Translations under genes and position numbers: made by a program
Notes under the pieces: generated by a model
Told to the model about the DNA's origin: nothing
What the model saw: only the letters and a program-made list of their open reading frames with translations
The model's database searches: none
Part shown: positions 46,372 through 54,732 of the stretch, one piece after another
How the letters are laid out: the number at the start of each line of letters is the position of its first letter
Position numbering within the stretch: position 1 is the first letter of the stretch
NCBI GenBank assembly: GCA_021812345.1
Contig: JAKANP010000001.1
Coordinates: forward strand, 1 to 54,978
DNA length: 54,978 nt
Reading direction: 5' to 3'
DNA from: a bacterium
Lineage (GTDB): Bacteria > Patescibacteriota > Minisyncoccia > UBA6257 > JAGOQP01

Positions 46372-47571
46372 ATGGCAGAGAAAGCAAAATTTGAACGCAC
46401 GAAGCCTCATGTCAATGTCGGAACCATTGGACACGTTGACCATGGAAAAACTACTTTGACAGCGGCTATAATGCACGTTCTTAAACTTAAGGGTCTTATT
46501 GATAAAGAAGAAGGAGTCGATCAGATTGACAATGCTCCCGAAGAAAAAGCTCGCGGAATAACAATCGCATTGCATCACTCAGAGTATCAAACTGAAAAAA
46601 GGCATTATGCCCACATTGATGCTCCCGGACACGCTGATTATATTAAAAACATGATCACAGGAGCCGCTCAAATGGATGGCGCAATTTTAGTTGTTGCCGC
46701 CACTGACGGTCCTATGCCTCAAACCAGAGAGCACGTTCTTTTGGCTCATCAGGTTGACGTTCCTAAAATGGTTGTATTTTTGAATAAAACCGACCAGGTA
46801 AGCGATCCGGAACTTATAGATTTGGTTGAATCAGAAGTAAGGGAACTTTTGAAAAAATATCAATTCCCCGGAGATGAAACTCCTATTATAAGAGGTTCAG
46901 CTCTTAAAGCTTTGGAAGCGAAATCAATGGATGATCCGGCGGTTAAACCTATTGAAGAATTATTGAAAGCTTTGGATGAATATATCCCCGAGCCCGTAAG
47001 ACAAACCGATAAGCCGTTTCTGATGCCTATAGAAGATATATTTTCTATTGAAGGAAGAGGAACTGTTGTCACCGGAAAAATAGAAAGAGGAATAGTTAAG
47101 GTCAACGAAGAAGTTGAGATTGTCGGACTCAAGCCGACCGCAAAGACTATTGTTACCGGAGTTGAAATGTTCCAAAAAACATTGGACGAAGGAAGAGCGG
47201 GAGATAATGTCGGAATTCTCTTAAGAGGACTTAAGAAAGAAGATGTTGAACGTGGTCAAGTTATCGCTAAACCGGGTTCAATCACTCCTCATACCGAATT
47301 TACTTCCGAAGTTTATATTTTGACCAAAGAAGAAGGAGGAAGACACACCCCGTTCTTTAAAGGATACAAACCTCAATTTTATTTGAGAACCACCGATGTT
47401 ACCGGAGAAGTTGAACTTCCGGCAGGAACAGAAATGGTTATGCCCGGAGATACAATCACTTTCACCGTTAAACTTATCGCGCCGGTTGCCTTGGAAGAAA
47501 AACAAAAATTCGCTATCCGTGAAGGAGGAAAAACAGTTGGCGCCGGAGTTATTACTAAAATTCTTAAATAA
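46372..47571 (+). CDS. tuf: Elongation factor Tu
   Basis: EF-Tu delivers aminoacyl-tRNA to the ribosome. At 399 residues it has G1 [10 protein letters not shown], switch I with [19 protein letters not shown]3 [14 protein letters not shown]4 as NKTD and G5 GSALKAL, and complete domains 2 and 3. The G4 motif NKTD replaces the usual NKCD/NKVD. It lies after the alpha-type operon rather than after fusA, and is followed by rpsJ 26 bases downstream. Confidence 0.98.
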   Translation: MAEKAKFERTKPHVNVGTIGHVDHGKTTLTAAIMHVLKLKGLIDKEEGVDQIDNAPEEKARGITIALHHSEYQTEKRHYAHIDAPGHADYIKNMITGAAQMDGAILVVAATDGPMPQTREHVLLAHQVDVPKMVVFLNKTDQVSDPELIDLVESEVRELLKKYQFPGDETPIIRGSALKALEAKSMDDPAVKPIEELLKALDEYIPEPVRQTDKPFLMPIEDIFSIEGRGTVVTGKIERGIVKVNEEVEIVGLKPTAKTIVTGVEMFQKTLDEGRAGDNVGILLRGLKKEDVERGQVIAKPGSITPHTEFTSEVYILTKEEGGRHTPFFKGYKPQFYLRTTDVTGEVELPAGTEMVMPGDTITFTVKLIAPVALEEKQKFAIREGGKTVGAGVITKILK

Positions 47572-47597
47572 TTTCAGTTAAAAAATAGCACTTTAAA

Positions 47598-47927
47598 ATG
47601 CCTACAAAAAAAATAGAAGTAAAAAACAAAATACGTCTTAAAATAAGATCATATGATCATCGTCTTATCGATACTTCGACTAAACAAATCATAGATACTA
47701 TTTTAAGAAATGGAGCTGAAATTGTCGGACCGATTCCTTTGCCGACAGAATTTAGGAAATATACCGTCAATCGTTCGACTTTTGTGCATAAAAATGCAAG
47801 AGAGCAATTTGAAATGCGCATGCACAAACGACTGATAGAGATAGTAAATCCGGGACAGAAAATTGTTGAATCGCTTTCAAATCTCAACTTGCCATCAGGA
47901 GTTGATGTAGAAATAAGATTGGAATAA
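47598..47927 (+). CDS. rpsJ: 30S ribosomal protein S10
   Basis: S10 lies in the 30S head and is also the NusE antitermination partner. The 109 residues show KIRLKIRSYDHRLIDTSTKQI, GPIPLPTEFRKYTVNRSTFVHKNAREQFEMRMHKRLIEI and the end LPSGVDVEIRLE. It belongs with tuf. A strong terminator follows, separating it from rplC, which is unusual because rpsJ normally leads the S10 operon. Confidence 0.97.
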   Translation: MPTKKIEVKNKIRLKIRSYDHRLIDTSTKQIIDTILRNGAEIVGPIPLPTEFRKYTVNRSTFVHKNAREQFEMRMHKRLIEIVNPGQKIVESLSNLNLPSGVDVEIRLE

Positions 47928-47934
47928 TAGAATC

Positions 47935-47979
47935 CAAAAAACAAAAACCCTTCTTCTTGTGAGGGGTTTTTGTTTTTTT
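47935..47979 (+). terminator. Strong terminator after rpsJ
   Basis: A long stem (AAAAAACAAAAACCC pairing with GGGTTTTTGTTTTT) with a short loop and a T7 tail ends the tuf-rpsJ unit. Confidence 0.85.
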
Positions 47980-48038
47980 AGCGAAACGGATGATTACAAA
48001 ATAAAATTTATTTTTTTATCAAAAATAGGTTAAAAATG

Positions 48039-48067
48039 TTGACATTAAAATATATTTTTGATACATT
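48039..48067 (+). promoter_or_regulatory. Promoter of the rplC operon
   Basis: TTGACA (48039-48044), 17-base spacer, TACATT (48062-48067). It starts a separate transcript for L3 and the following genes. Confidence 0.7.
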
Positions 48068-48105
48068 TATTTTACACAAAAAATTGGTTGCTTTTATAAA
48101 TAAGA

Positions 48106-48140
48106 AGCAGCCGGGACTTTATAGTCCATTGGCTGTTTTA
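48106..48140 (+). promoter_or_regulatory. Hairpin in the rplC leader, candidate autoregulatory element
   Basis: CAGCC (48108-48112) pairs with GGCTG (48131-48135) enclosing GGACT-TTAT-AGTCC (48114-48127). TTTT follows. It lies about 20 bases before the rplC ATG and could be an attenuator or a ribosomal-protein binding site. Confidence 0.5.
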
Positions 48141-48156
48141 AATTGAATAACAGAAT

Positions 48157-48792
48157 ATGCCGTTTATTATTGGTAAAAAAGTTAAAATGGATCAAGTTTG
48201 GGACGAAAAAGGAAACGTTGTCCCGGTAACCGTTATTAATGCCGGCCCTGTTTTTGTTACTCAAATTAAAAATAAAGAAAAAGACGGATATCAATCTTTT
48301 CAGGTAGGATACGACAACAGCGCCAAAAAAATATCAAAACAATTGGAAGGCCATTTATCGGTTAAAGATGAAAATGGAAATAAAAAACTGCTTGGCAAAT
48401 TCAGACACATCAAAGAATTTAAAAAAACCAACGATGACGAAAATTATCAAATTGGAGATTCTATTGATGTTTCGGCATTTGTCAAAGGAGACAGAATAAA
48501 AATAACCGGATGGGAAAAGGGTCGGGGATTTCAGGGCGTCGTAAAAAGACATGGATTTCACGGAGGACCAAAAACCCATGGACAGAAAAACAGATTAAGA
48601 GCTCCCGGATCATTGGGACCAACCGCTCCTCAGCGTGTTGTTAAAGGTAAAAAAATGGCCGGAAGAATGGGTAATGAAAGAGTGACATTAAAAAATGTTT
48701 TAGTGGTTGATGTTGATAAAGAAAAAAATGTTTTATTGATTAAAGGTCCGGTTCCGGGAAATTCTAAAAATATTCTTTTGATACAAAAATAA
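48157..48792 (+). CDS. rplC: 50S ribosomal protein L3
   Basis: L3 helps build the peptidyl-transferase centre. The 211 residues show IGKKVKMDQVWDEKGNVVPVTVINAGP, the central KGRGFQGVVKRHGFHGGPKTHGQKN with GSLGPTAPQRV and the typical end VDVDKEKNVLLIKGPVPGNSKNILLI. First gene of the long L3-to-S8 operon, with its own promoter and leader hairpin. Spacing to rplD is one base. Confidence 0.97.
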   Translation: MPFIIGKKVKMDQVWDEKGNVVPVTVINAGPVFVTQIKNKEKDGYQSFQVGYDNSAKKISKQLEGHLSVKDENGNKKLLGKFRHIKEFKKTNDDENYQIGDSIDVSAFVKGDRIKITGWEKGRGFQGVVKRHGFHGGPKTHGQKNRLRAPGSLGPTAPQRVVKGKKMAGRMGNERVTLKNVLVVDVDKEKNVLLIKGPVPGNSKNILLIQK

Positions 48793-48793
48793 A

Positions 48794-49438
48794 ATGATAC
48801 AAATTCCTGTTTACAATTTGAATAAGGAAAAAATCGGGGAAATCGAAGTTCCCAAGAGAATTTTTGGGAAAAAATGGAGCCCTGATTTGGTGCATCAAGC
48901 TTTGATTACTCAGCAAGCGAACGGAAGAAATGTCGTTGCTCATACAAAAAACAGAGGCGAAGTAAGAGGGGGAGGAAAAAAGCCGTGGAAACAAAAAGGA
49001 ACCGGCCGTTCAAGGCACGGATCAATAAGATCCCCGTTGTGGATAGGAGGAGGAGTGACTTTTGGACCAAGAAAAGAAAGAGTATTTGAAAGAAAAATAA
49101 ATAAAAAAATGAATCAATCGGCAATCTTTTCCGTTTTATCAAAAAAGATGGCCGATAATGAAATTTTTGTGATTGATTCTTTTCCTAAAGTAAATAAAAC
49201 AGGAGAATTTTCAAAATTGATAAAAAATATTTTTGAACCAAAAAATACGGCGACATTTATCTTTTCTGAAAAAAACAAAGATAATTCCAAATTTTTGAAA
49301 AACATACCCAGAACTTTTTGTTTATCCCCCAAATCATTAAATGTTTACGGATTACTTAATCCGAAAAATATTTTTATAGAAAAAGATTCGGTCAAAGAAA
49401 TTTCGGACCATTATAAAAAAGTATTAAGCAACAATTAA
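48794..49438 (+). CDS. rplD: 50S ribosomal protein L4
   Basis: L4 reaches into the exit tunnel. Its conserved basic loop KNRGEVRGGGKKPWKQKGTGRSRHGSIRSPLWIGGGVTFGP (about 53-93) is intact. The 214-residue length is normal, and the C-terminal part is more divergent. L4 represses the S10 operon in E. coli, so the leader hairpin before rplC may be its target, which is inference. Starts one base after rplC. Confidence 0.96.
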   Translation: MIQIPVYNLNKEKIGEIEVPKRIFGKKWSPDLVHQALITQQANGRNVVAHTKNRGEVRGGGKKPWKQKGTGRSRHGSIRSPLWIGGGVTFGPRKERVFERKINKKMNQSAIFSVLSKKMADNEIFVIDSFPKVNKTGEFSKLIKNIFEPKNTATFIFSEKNKDNSKFLKNIPRTFCLSPKSLNVYGLLNPKNIFIEKDSVKEISDHYKKVLSNN

Positions 49439-49445
49439 AATTATT

Positions 49446-49829
49446 ATGTCACTTTTTTCAAAAAAAACTGAAGATATCGCAAAAACAACGCCTATCAATG
49501 AAGAGGCTAAATCTGTTGTTGCTGTTAAAAATAGTTTTATAAGCAATTTAAAACCCGGTTCTTCCATAATCAGGCCCTTAATTTCGGAAAAAGCGATGAT
49601 TCTTTCCGAAAAAAATACTTATGTTTTTGTTATTAATCCGAAAGCCAATAAATCCGAAGCAAAAAAAGAAATAGAAAAAATATACAACGTTGATGTTATA
49701 AAAATAAATGTAAATAAATACAGACAAAAATCAAAAAGTTTTAAAGGATTAAAATCTTCTAAAAACATATTAAAAAAAGCCATTGTAACGGTCAAAAATG
49801 GACAAAAGATAGAAATATTCAATAAATAA
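49446..49829 (+). CDS. rplW: 50S ribosomal protein L23 with N-terminal extension
   Basis: L23 forms the docking site for SRP and trigger factor at the tunnel exit. The core spans about residues 38-127 (IIRPLISEKAMILSEKNTYVFVINPKANKSEAKKEIEKIYNVDVIKINVNKYRQKSK). About 35 extra N-terminal residues of low complexity precede it. That extension is unusual and may be charged rather than structured. It lies in the standard position between rplD and rplB. Confidence 0.93.
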   Translation: MSLFSKKTEDIAKTTPINEEAKSVVAVKNSFISNLKPGSSIIRPLISEKAMILSEKNTYVFVINPKANKSEAKKEIEKIYNVDVIKINVNKYRQKSKSFKGLKSSKNILKKAIVTVKNGQKIEIFNK

Positions 49830-49846
49830 TAAATTTTTAAAATATC

Positions 49847-50668
49847 ATGAAAAGTTATTCACCGACAACTCCATCAAGAAGACATATGACAACCGTTGAC
49901 TACGGCGTTCTTTCTCAAGAAAAACCGATGAAATCATTGATTGCTAAAGCCAATAAAAAATCCGGAAGAAACAATCAGGGAAGGATTACCACCCGTCATC
50001 AAGGAGGAGAAAATAAGAAAAAATATAGAATCATAGATTTTAAACAGCAAGTTTTTGATATTCCCGCAAAAGTTGAAACAATTGAATATGATCCGTTTCG
50101 CACAGCTTTTATTGCCAGAATTGTTTTTGCCAACGGAAGGAGAAATTATATTTTAGCAACCAATACTATGAAAGTTGGGGATTCCATTTTATTCTCGGCC
50201 AAAGCTCCGCTTAAGGATGGAAACAGAATGGAATTGCAAAATATACCCATTGGATATATGGTTCATAATATTGAATTAAGTCCTAAAAAAGGAGGGCAAA
50301 TAATTCGTTCTGCCGGAAGTTATGCCGAAGTTTTAGCTCATGATAACGGATATACATCGATTAAAATGCCGTCTGGAGAAATAAGAAAGTTTTTATGGAA
50401 CAATTATGCTTCAGTCGGTCAAATTTCAAATCCGGATCATTCTCTGGTTAATATCGGAAAAGCCGGAAGATCGAGATGGTTGGGCATAAGACCGACAGTC
50501 AGAGGATCGGCTATGAACCCGGTTGATCATCCTTACGGAGGAGGAGAAGGAAAGGCGCAAAGAGGAACCAGAAGGCCAAAAACCTTGTGGGGTAAAATAA
50601 CAGGAGGAAAGAAAACGAGAAATAAGAAAAAATATTCGACCAATCTTATTATTAAAAGAAGAAAATAA
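49847..50668 (+). CDS. rplB: 50S ribosomal protein L2
   Basis: L2 is a core 23S rRNA-binding protein required for peptide-bond formation. The 273-residue length is standard. KSYSPTTPSRRHMTT at the start, GRNNQGRITTRHQGGENKKKYRIIDF, and the C-terminal RPTVRGSAMNPVDHPYGGGEGKAQRGTRRPKTLWGK loop with the conserved HPYGGGEG histidine are all present. Followed three bases later by rpsS. Confidence 0.97.
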   Translation: MKSYSPTTPSRRHMTTVDYGVLSQEKPMKSLIAKANKKSGRNNQGRITTRHQGGENKKKYRIIDFKQQVFDIPAKVETIEYDPFRTAFIARIVFANGRRNYILATNTMKVGDSILFSAKAPLKDGNRMELQNIPIGYMVHNIELSPKKGGQIIRSAGSYAEVLAHDNGYTSIKMPSGEIRKFLWNNYASVGQISNPDHSLVNIGKAGRSRWLGIRPTVRGSAMNPVDHPYGGGEGKAQRGTRRPKTLWGKITGGKKTRNKKKYSTNLIIKRRK

Positions 50669-50671
50669 AAT

Positions 50672-50983
50672 ATGTCTAGAAGTTCAAAAAAGGGTCCTTA
50701 TTTAGATCCGAAATTAATGAAAAAGATATCCAAACAAAAACCGGAAGATGGTCCGATTAAGACATGGTCAAGAGATTGCGATATTTCCCCGGAAATGGTT
50801 GGTTATGCTTTTGCGGTTCATAACGGGAAGTCCTTTATTGAAGTTAGAATATCGGAAGAAATGGTCGGCCACAAATTAGGCGAGTTTTCTTTAACGAGAA
50901 AATTTGTTAAGCATGGAGGAAAGATGCAAAGAGAACTTGAAAAAGGAACTGCTCCGGCGCCTTCGACTGAAACTAAAAAATAA
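50672..50983 (+). CDS. rpsS: 30S ribosomal protein S19
   Basis: S19 partners S13 in the 30S head. The 103 residues start [19 protein letters not shown] and contain [35 protein letters not shown]. The sequence is slightly longer than usual because of a Thr/Ala/Glu-rich end. The start is ATG 50672, only three bases after rplB. Followed closely by rplV. Confidence 0.95.
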   Translation: MSRSSKKGPYLDPKLMKKISKQKPEDGPIKTWSRDCDISPEMVGYAFAVHNGKSFIEVRISEEMVGHKLGEFSLTRKFVKHGGKMQRELEKGTAPAPSTETKK

Positions 50984-50991
50984 AAAATAAA

Positions 50992-51609
50992 ATGGCAAAG
51001 AAAATGGATGAAAAATTGAATAAACAAACAGCGTCGGCGATTTTAAGATACTTGAGAATTTCGTCAAGAAAAGTCAGATTGGTCGCCAATGTAATTAAAA
51101 AACTTCCCGCCAAAGAAGCGGAGGCTCAATTAATGTTAAATCCAAGAAGGCCGTCTGATGCGATATTAAAATTATTAAGATCGGCCATTGCCAATGCTAA
51201 AGCTAAAAAAATGGATGAAGCGAAACTTTTTATAAGCGATATCAGAGTTAATCAGGGACCGATTTTAAAAAGATGGATTCCAAGAGCTCAAGGAAGAGCA
51301 ACCCCGATACATAAAAATACCAGTCATCTTGAAATTATTTTGCAGGAAGGAGAGAAAATAGCGCAACCGAGATTTGTTACGGAAATCAAAAAAGTTAAGA
51401 AATCAAATAAACAATCCGAACATGTTCACGACCATAAATCGGAAAAAGAGCACAAGCATGAGCATTCAGGCAGTGAGCATCATGATGAAAATTTGAAGAA
51501 TGAAGAAAAAATAAAACAAGTCAAACCCGAAAAACAAGAAATAAAGAAAGACAAGAACGTTTCCGATAAAGGTTTTGTCCAAAAAATATTTAGAAGAAAA
51601 TCAATATAA
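50992..51609 (+). CDS. rplV: 50S ribosomal protein L22 with His-rich C-terminal extension
   Basis: L22 lines the exit tunnel. The L22 core (about residues 11-122) shows ASAILRYLRISSRKVRLVANVIKKLPAKEAEAQL, then LFISDIRVNQGPILKRWIPRAQGRATPIHKNTSHLEIIL. The remaining 80 or so residues form a charged, His-rich tail (about 140-170, including EHVHDHKSEKEHKHEH and SEHHDEN) ending in KGFVQKIFRRKSI. The total of 205 residues compares with about 110 in most bacteria. The tail may bind metal or reach outside the ribosome, which is not known. Confidence 0.95.
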   Translation: MAKKMDEKLNKQTASAILRYLRISSRKVRLVANVIKKLPAKEAEAQLMLNPRRPSDAILKLLRSAIANAKAKKMDEAKLFISDIRVNQGPILKRWIPRAQGRATPIHKNTSHLEIILQEGEKIAQPRFVTEIKKVKKSNKQSEHVHDHKSEKEHKHEHSGSEHHDENLKNEEKIKQVKPEKQEIKKDKNVSDKGFVQKIFRRKSI

Positions 51610-51623
51610 AAATATAAATTAAA

Positions 51624-52304
51624 ATGGCTCAAAAAATCAAACCGGTATCAATACGCACTGGAGTTATCAAAGATTGGGAATCGAGATGGCTTCCAAAACA
51701 TTTTAAATTCGGAAGAATGCTTCAGGAAGATTTTGTCATGCGCTCAATTATTAAAGACAAGATTGGACAGGCCGGAATCGACTCCGTTTCAATAGAAAAA
51801 ACGACCAACGCTTACAAAATAAATATCAGAGTGGCAAAGCCGGGTTTTGTTATAGGAAAAGGAGGCAAGGGAATAGAAGAGCTCACTAAAGCCATAGAAA
51901 CAGCTTTAAATAAAATTAGAAAAGAAAGAAAAGTCAAAGAAAAAGTGGTATTGTCATTAAACGTTGAAGAAATAAAAAGATATGATATCTCAGCCGCTGT
52001 TACGGCCCAAAATATAGCTTGGGATTTGGAAAAAAGACTTCCTTTCAGAAAGACCATAAAAAAATATCTTGAAAGAGTTATGCAAAACAGAGAAGTTAAG
52101 GGAATTAAGATAAGAGTTTCAGGAAGATTGGATGGAGCTGAAATTGCCAGAGCCGAGAAACTTTCTTCCGGAACACTTCCTTTACAGACATTAAGATCAA
52201 ATATAGATTATGCCGAAGCTACCGCATTTACCACTTATGGAACTATAGGAATAAAAGTTTGGATAAATAAAGGTGAAACTTTTTCAAAACAATTGATAAA
52301 ATAA
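51624..52304 (+). CDS. rpsC: 30S ribosomal protein S3
   Basis: S3 forms part of the mRNA entry tunnel. The 226 residues include the KH-type RNA-binding domain (INIRVAKPGFVIGKGGKGIEELTKAIE, with the GxxG loop) and the C-terminal domain (KTIKKYLERVMQNREVKGIKIRVSGRLDGAEIARAEKLSSGTLPLQTLRSNIDYAEATAFTTYGTIGIKVWI). It starts MAQKIKPVSIRTGVIKDWESRW and is followed after four bases by rplP. Confidence 0.97.
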   Translation: MAQKIKPVSIRTGVIKDWESRWLPKHFKFGRMLQEDFVMRSIIKDKIGQAGIDSVSIEKTTNAYKINIRVAKPGFVIGKGGKGIEELTKAIETALNKIRKERKVKEKVVLSLNVEEIKRYDISAAVTAQNIAWDLEKRLPFRKTIKKYLERVMQNREVKGIKIRVSGRLDGAEIARAEKLSSGTLPLQTLRSNIDYAEATAFTTYGTIGIKVWINKGETFSKQLIK

Positions 52305-52308
52305 AATT

Positions 52309-52719
52309 ATGTTGCAACCCAAAAAAATAAAACATAGAAAATGGCAAAAAGGACGCTCTCGCAAGCGTATTACCGAAACAAGAGGAATTGAAATAAATTT
52401 CGGCAGTTTTGGATTGCAAGCTTTATCTCCCGCTTATATAGATTCAAAACAAATAGAAGCCGCAAGAAAAGCGATTTCTCACTTTACCAAAAGAGGAGGA
52501 AAAGTCTGGATAAGAATTTTTCCCGATAAGCCGATAACTCAAAGACCGCCCGAATTGACAATGGGAGGGGGAAAGGGAGCTGTTGACCATTATGTTTTTC
52601 CTGTAAAACCCGGAAGAATATTGTTTGAAGTTGACGGTCTTTCCGATGAAATATCGCAAGAAGCGTTAAAAAAAGCCGGTCATAAATTATCGGTCAAAAC
52701 CAGAGTCGTTAAAAAATAA
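52309..52719 (+). CDS. rplP: 50S ribosomal protein L16
   Basis: L16 sits near the A site and helps position tRNA. The 136 residues begin MLQPKKIKHRKWQKGRSR and include FGSFGLQALSPAYIDSKQIEAARKAISHFTKRGGKVWIRIFPDKPITQRPPELTMGGGKGAVDHYVFPVKPGRILFEVDG. All parts of the family core are present. It is located between rpsC and rpmC, as usual. Confidence 0.97.
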   Translation: MLQPKKIKHRKWQKGRSRKRITETRGIEINFGSFGLQALSPAYIDSKQIEAARKAISHFTKRGGKVWIRIFPDKPITQRPPELTMGGGKGAVDHYVFPVKPGRILFEVDGLSDEISQEALKKAGHKLSVKTRVVKK

Positions 52720-52728
52720 TTTTTTAAT

Positions 52729-52938
52729 ATGAAAAAGGATAAATTAAAAGAATTAAAATCAAGAGATTTGGAAGAATTGCAAAATATTGCGGTTTCTACC
52801 AAAGAAAAGCTGGCAAAGCTGAAATTTGATTTAAAATCCGGCAAAACGGCCGCCATTAAAGATATAAGAAATATTAAAAAAGAAATAGCCGTAATATTAA
52901 CTTTGATAAAAGAACATGAATCAAAATCAAACAATTAA
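52729..52938 (+). CDS. rpmC: 50S ribosomal protein L29
   Basis: L29 is a small helical protein at the tunnel exit near L23. The 69 residues begin MKKDKLKELKSRDLEELQNIAVSTKEKLAKLKFDLKSGK, with the KELKxxxxEEL pattern, and end in a second helix IRNIKKEIAVILTLIKEHESK. Its last 23 bases overlap the start of rpsQ. Confidence 0.92.
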   Translation: MKKDKLKELKSRDLEELQNIAVSTKEKLAKLKFDLKSGKTAAIKDIRNIKKEIAVILTLIKEHESKSNN

Positions 52939-53230
52939 AAATAAAAAAAGGCAATTTGAAGGCGTTGTTGTTTCAGACAAAATGTCAAAAACAAGAGTTA
53001 TTGAAATATCGCGTCTTAAAAAGAATTCCAGATATGAAAAATATATAAGCGTTTCAAGCAGATTTAAAGCGCATGATGAAAATAACGAATATCAAAATGG
53101 AGATGTGGTTTTAATAGAAGAAACCAGGCCGATTTCAAAAGACAAGCGATGGAAAATTATCAAACTTTTAAAAAAATTTGATAAAAAGGAAAATAGCGAG
53201 CCAATCGTAGAAGAAGAGATTAAAGATTAA
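52916..53230 (+). CDS. rpsQ: 30S ribosomal protein S17
   Basis: S17 is an OB-fold protein that stabilises 16S rRNA. KKRQFEGVVVSDKMSKTRVIEISRL (about 10-34) is the family core, followed by RFKAHDENNEYQNGDVVLIEETRPISKDKRWKIIKLL. The acidic tail (EEEIKD) is lineage-specific. Its ATG overlaps the end of rpmC by 23 bases, which suggests coupled translation. A later in-frame ATG at 52982 would cut the core, so it is not used. Confidence 0.94.
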   Translation: MNQNQTIKNKKRQFEGVVVSDKMSKTRVIEISRLKKNSRYEKYISVSSRFKAHDENNEYQNGDVVLIEETRPISKDKRWKIIKLLKKFDKKENSEPIVEEEIKD

Positions 53231-53238
53231 TAAAAATT

Positions 53239-53607
53239 ATGATACAAGAAAGAAGCATATTAAAAGTAGCTGATAACTCCGGAGCAAAAACGGTAAGGGT
53301 TTTTAGGATTTTAGGCGGGACAAAACACCATTATGCCCAGTTGGGAGATATTGTCATCGCTTCTGTTCAAATTGCCGAGCCTAGAAAAGCTATTCAAAAG
53401 AAAGATAAAATAAGAGCCGTCATCGTAAGACAGAAAAATGTTTTTAAGAGAAAAGACGGATCTTATGTGAGATTCGACGATAATGCCGCAGTTTTAATAG
53501 ATGCCAAAAATGAACCCAGATCAACCCGCATATTCGGACCGATTCCAAGAGAAGTAAAAGAAAAAGGTTTCGAAAAAATAGGAACGATGGCGCAAGAAAT
53601 AGTTTAA
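53239..53607 (+). CDS. rplN: 50S ribosomal protein L14
   Basis: L14 contacts the small subunit. The 122 residues begin MIQERSILKVADNSGAKTVRVFRILGG and contain IVIASVQIAEPRKAIQKKDKIRAVIVRQK, RKDGSYVRFDDNAAVLIDAKNEPRSTRIFGPIPREVKEKGFEKIGTMAQEI. This is a full-length standard L14 in its standard position. Confidence 0.97.
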   Translation: MIQERSILKVADNSGAKTVRVFRILGGTKHHYAQLGDIVIASVQIAEPRKAIQKKDKIRAVIVRQKNVFKRKDGSYVRFDDNAAVLIDAKNEPRSTRIFGPIPREVKEKGFEKIGTMAQEIV

Positions 53608-53612
53608 AAATT

Positions 53613-53927
53613 ATGAAAAAAATATCAATCAAAAAAAACGACATGGTTAAAATCATTTCCGGCAAAGACAACGGTAAAACCGGAAAAGTAGTAAAAGTTT
53701 TTCCACTCAAAGAAAGAGCGGTAGTTGAAGGTATTAATTTGTATAAAAAACACGTTAAACCGAAAAAAGAAGGGGAAAAAGGACAAGTTATAACCGTCCC
53801 CAGATCCGTTCATATTTCAAATATTCAATTGATTTGCCCGGCCTGTGGAAAACCAACGAGAATCGGATATGTCATTGAAGATAAAAACAAATCAAGGGTC
53901 TGTAAAAAATGCAAATCAAGAATATAA
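53613..53927 (+). CDS. rplX: 50S ribosomal protein L24
   Basis: L24 starts 50S assembly through its KOW motif (KNDMVKIISGKDNGKTGKVVKVFPLKERAVVEGINL). The 104-residue chain continues with a CxxC...CxxC zinc-ribbon-like end (CPACGKPTRIGY and CKKC). Such a C-terminal ribbon occurs in several bacterial L24 proteins. It lies between rplN and rplE. Confidence 0.95.
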   Translation: MKKISIKKNDMVKIISGKDNGKTGKVVKVFPLKERAVVEGINLYKKHVKPKKEGEKGQVITVPRSVHISNIQLICPACGKPTRIGYVIEDKNKSRVCKKCKSRI

Positions 53928-53941
53928 AATAAAATCAAATT

Positions 53942-54532
53942 ATGAAACAAGGATTAAAAGAAAAATACCAAAAAAATATAATTCCCGAATTGGAAAAAGA
54001 GCTTGGTGTAAAAAACAGGCACGTTTTGCCGAAACTTGACAAAATCTCAATCAATATCGGTCTTGGAAGAGCGAGTCAGTCACCAAATTTTCAGGATAAA
54101 ATTTTTCCCGAGATTATTAAAGAACTTACCCAAATTATCGGTCAAAAACCGGCTTCAACTTCTTCAAAAAAATCAATTGCCGGATTTAAACTTCGTCAAG
54201 GACAGGTTGTTGGTCTCAAGGCGACATTAAGAGGCGAAAGAATGTACGACTTTGCCGATAAGTTGGTAAAAATAGTTTATCCTCGCGTAAGAGATTTTAG
54301 GGGAATAGACTTGAAAAATGTCGATAAAGAAGGTAATTTAAATCTTGGATTTAGGGACCATTTTGTCTTTCCTGAAATAAGCCAAGAATTATCATCGGTT
54401 GATTTCGGAATGCAAATTACTTTATCCGTCAAATCGCAAAATAGAGATGAGGCAATTCTTCTTTTAAAAAAAATAGGATTTCTTTTTAAAAAGAATCAGG
54501 AAGGATTATCAAAGTCAAAAGGCAGAAAATAA
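53942..54532 (+). CDS. rplE: 50S ribosomal protein L5
   Basis: L5 binds 5S rRNA in the central protuberance. The 196 residues carry MKQGLKEKYQKNIIPELEKELGVKNRHVLPKLDKISINIGLG, QKPASTSSKKSIAGFKLRQGQVVGLKATLRGERMYDFADKLV and the PRVRDFRGI block. The C-terminal region extends a few residues beyond typical L5. It is followed ten bases later by the S14 gene. Confidence 0.96.
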   Translation: MKQGLKEKYQKNIIPELEKELGVKNRHVLPKLDKISINIGLGRASQSPNFQDKIFPEIIKELTQIIGQKPASTSSKKSIAGFKLRQGQVVGLKATLRGERMYDFADKLVKIVYPRVRDFRGIDLKNVDKEGNLNLGFRDHFVFPEISQELSSVDFGMQITLSVKSQNRDEAILLLKKIGFLFKKNQEGLSKSKGRK

Positions 54533-54542
54533 ATTATAAAAT

Positions 54543-54728
54543 ATGGCAAAACAATCTGTAATAGCAAGATCAAAAAAGACACCAAAATATTCGACTCGTT
54601 CCGTGAGGCGATGTTTTAGGTGCGGAAGAAAACATGGCTTTATGAGAGATTTTGAATTATGCCGTATTTGTTTCAGAGAAATGGCTTCAAAAGGCCAGAT
54701 TCCCGGAGTTAAAAAGTCATCTTGGTAA
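54543..54728 (+). CDS. rpsZ: 30S ribosomal protein S14, zinc-binding (type Z)
   Basis: The 61-residue protein is the short S14 with a four-cysteine zinc finger, [20 protein letters not shown], and the conserved end [18 protein letters not shown]. The zinc type is usual for this gene position (between L5 and S8) in many bacteria. It lies between rplE and rpsH. Confidence 0.95.
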   Translation: MAKQSVIARSKKTPKYSTRSVRRCFRCGRKHGFMRDFELCRICFREMASKGQIPGVKKSSW

Positions 54729-54732
54729 AAAT

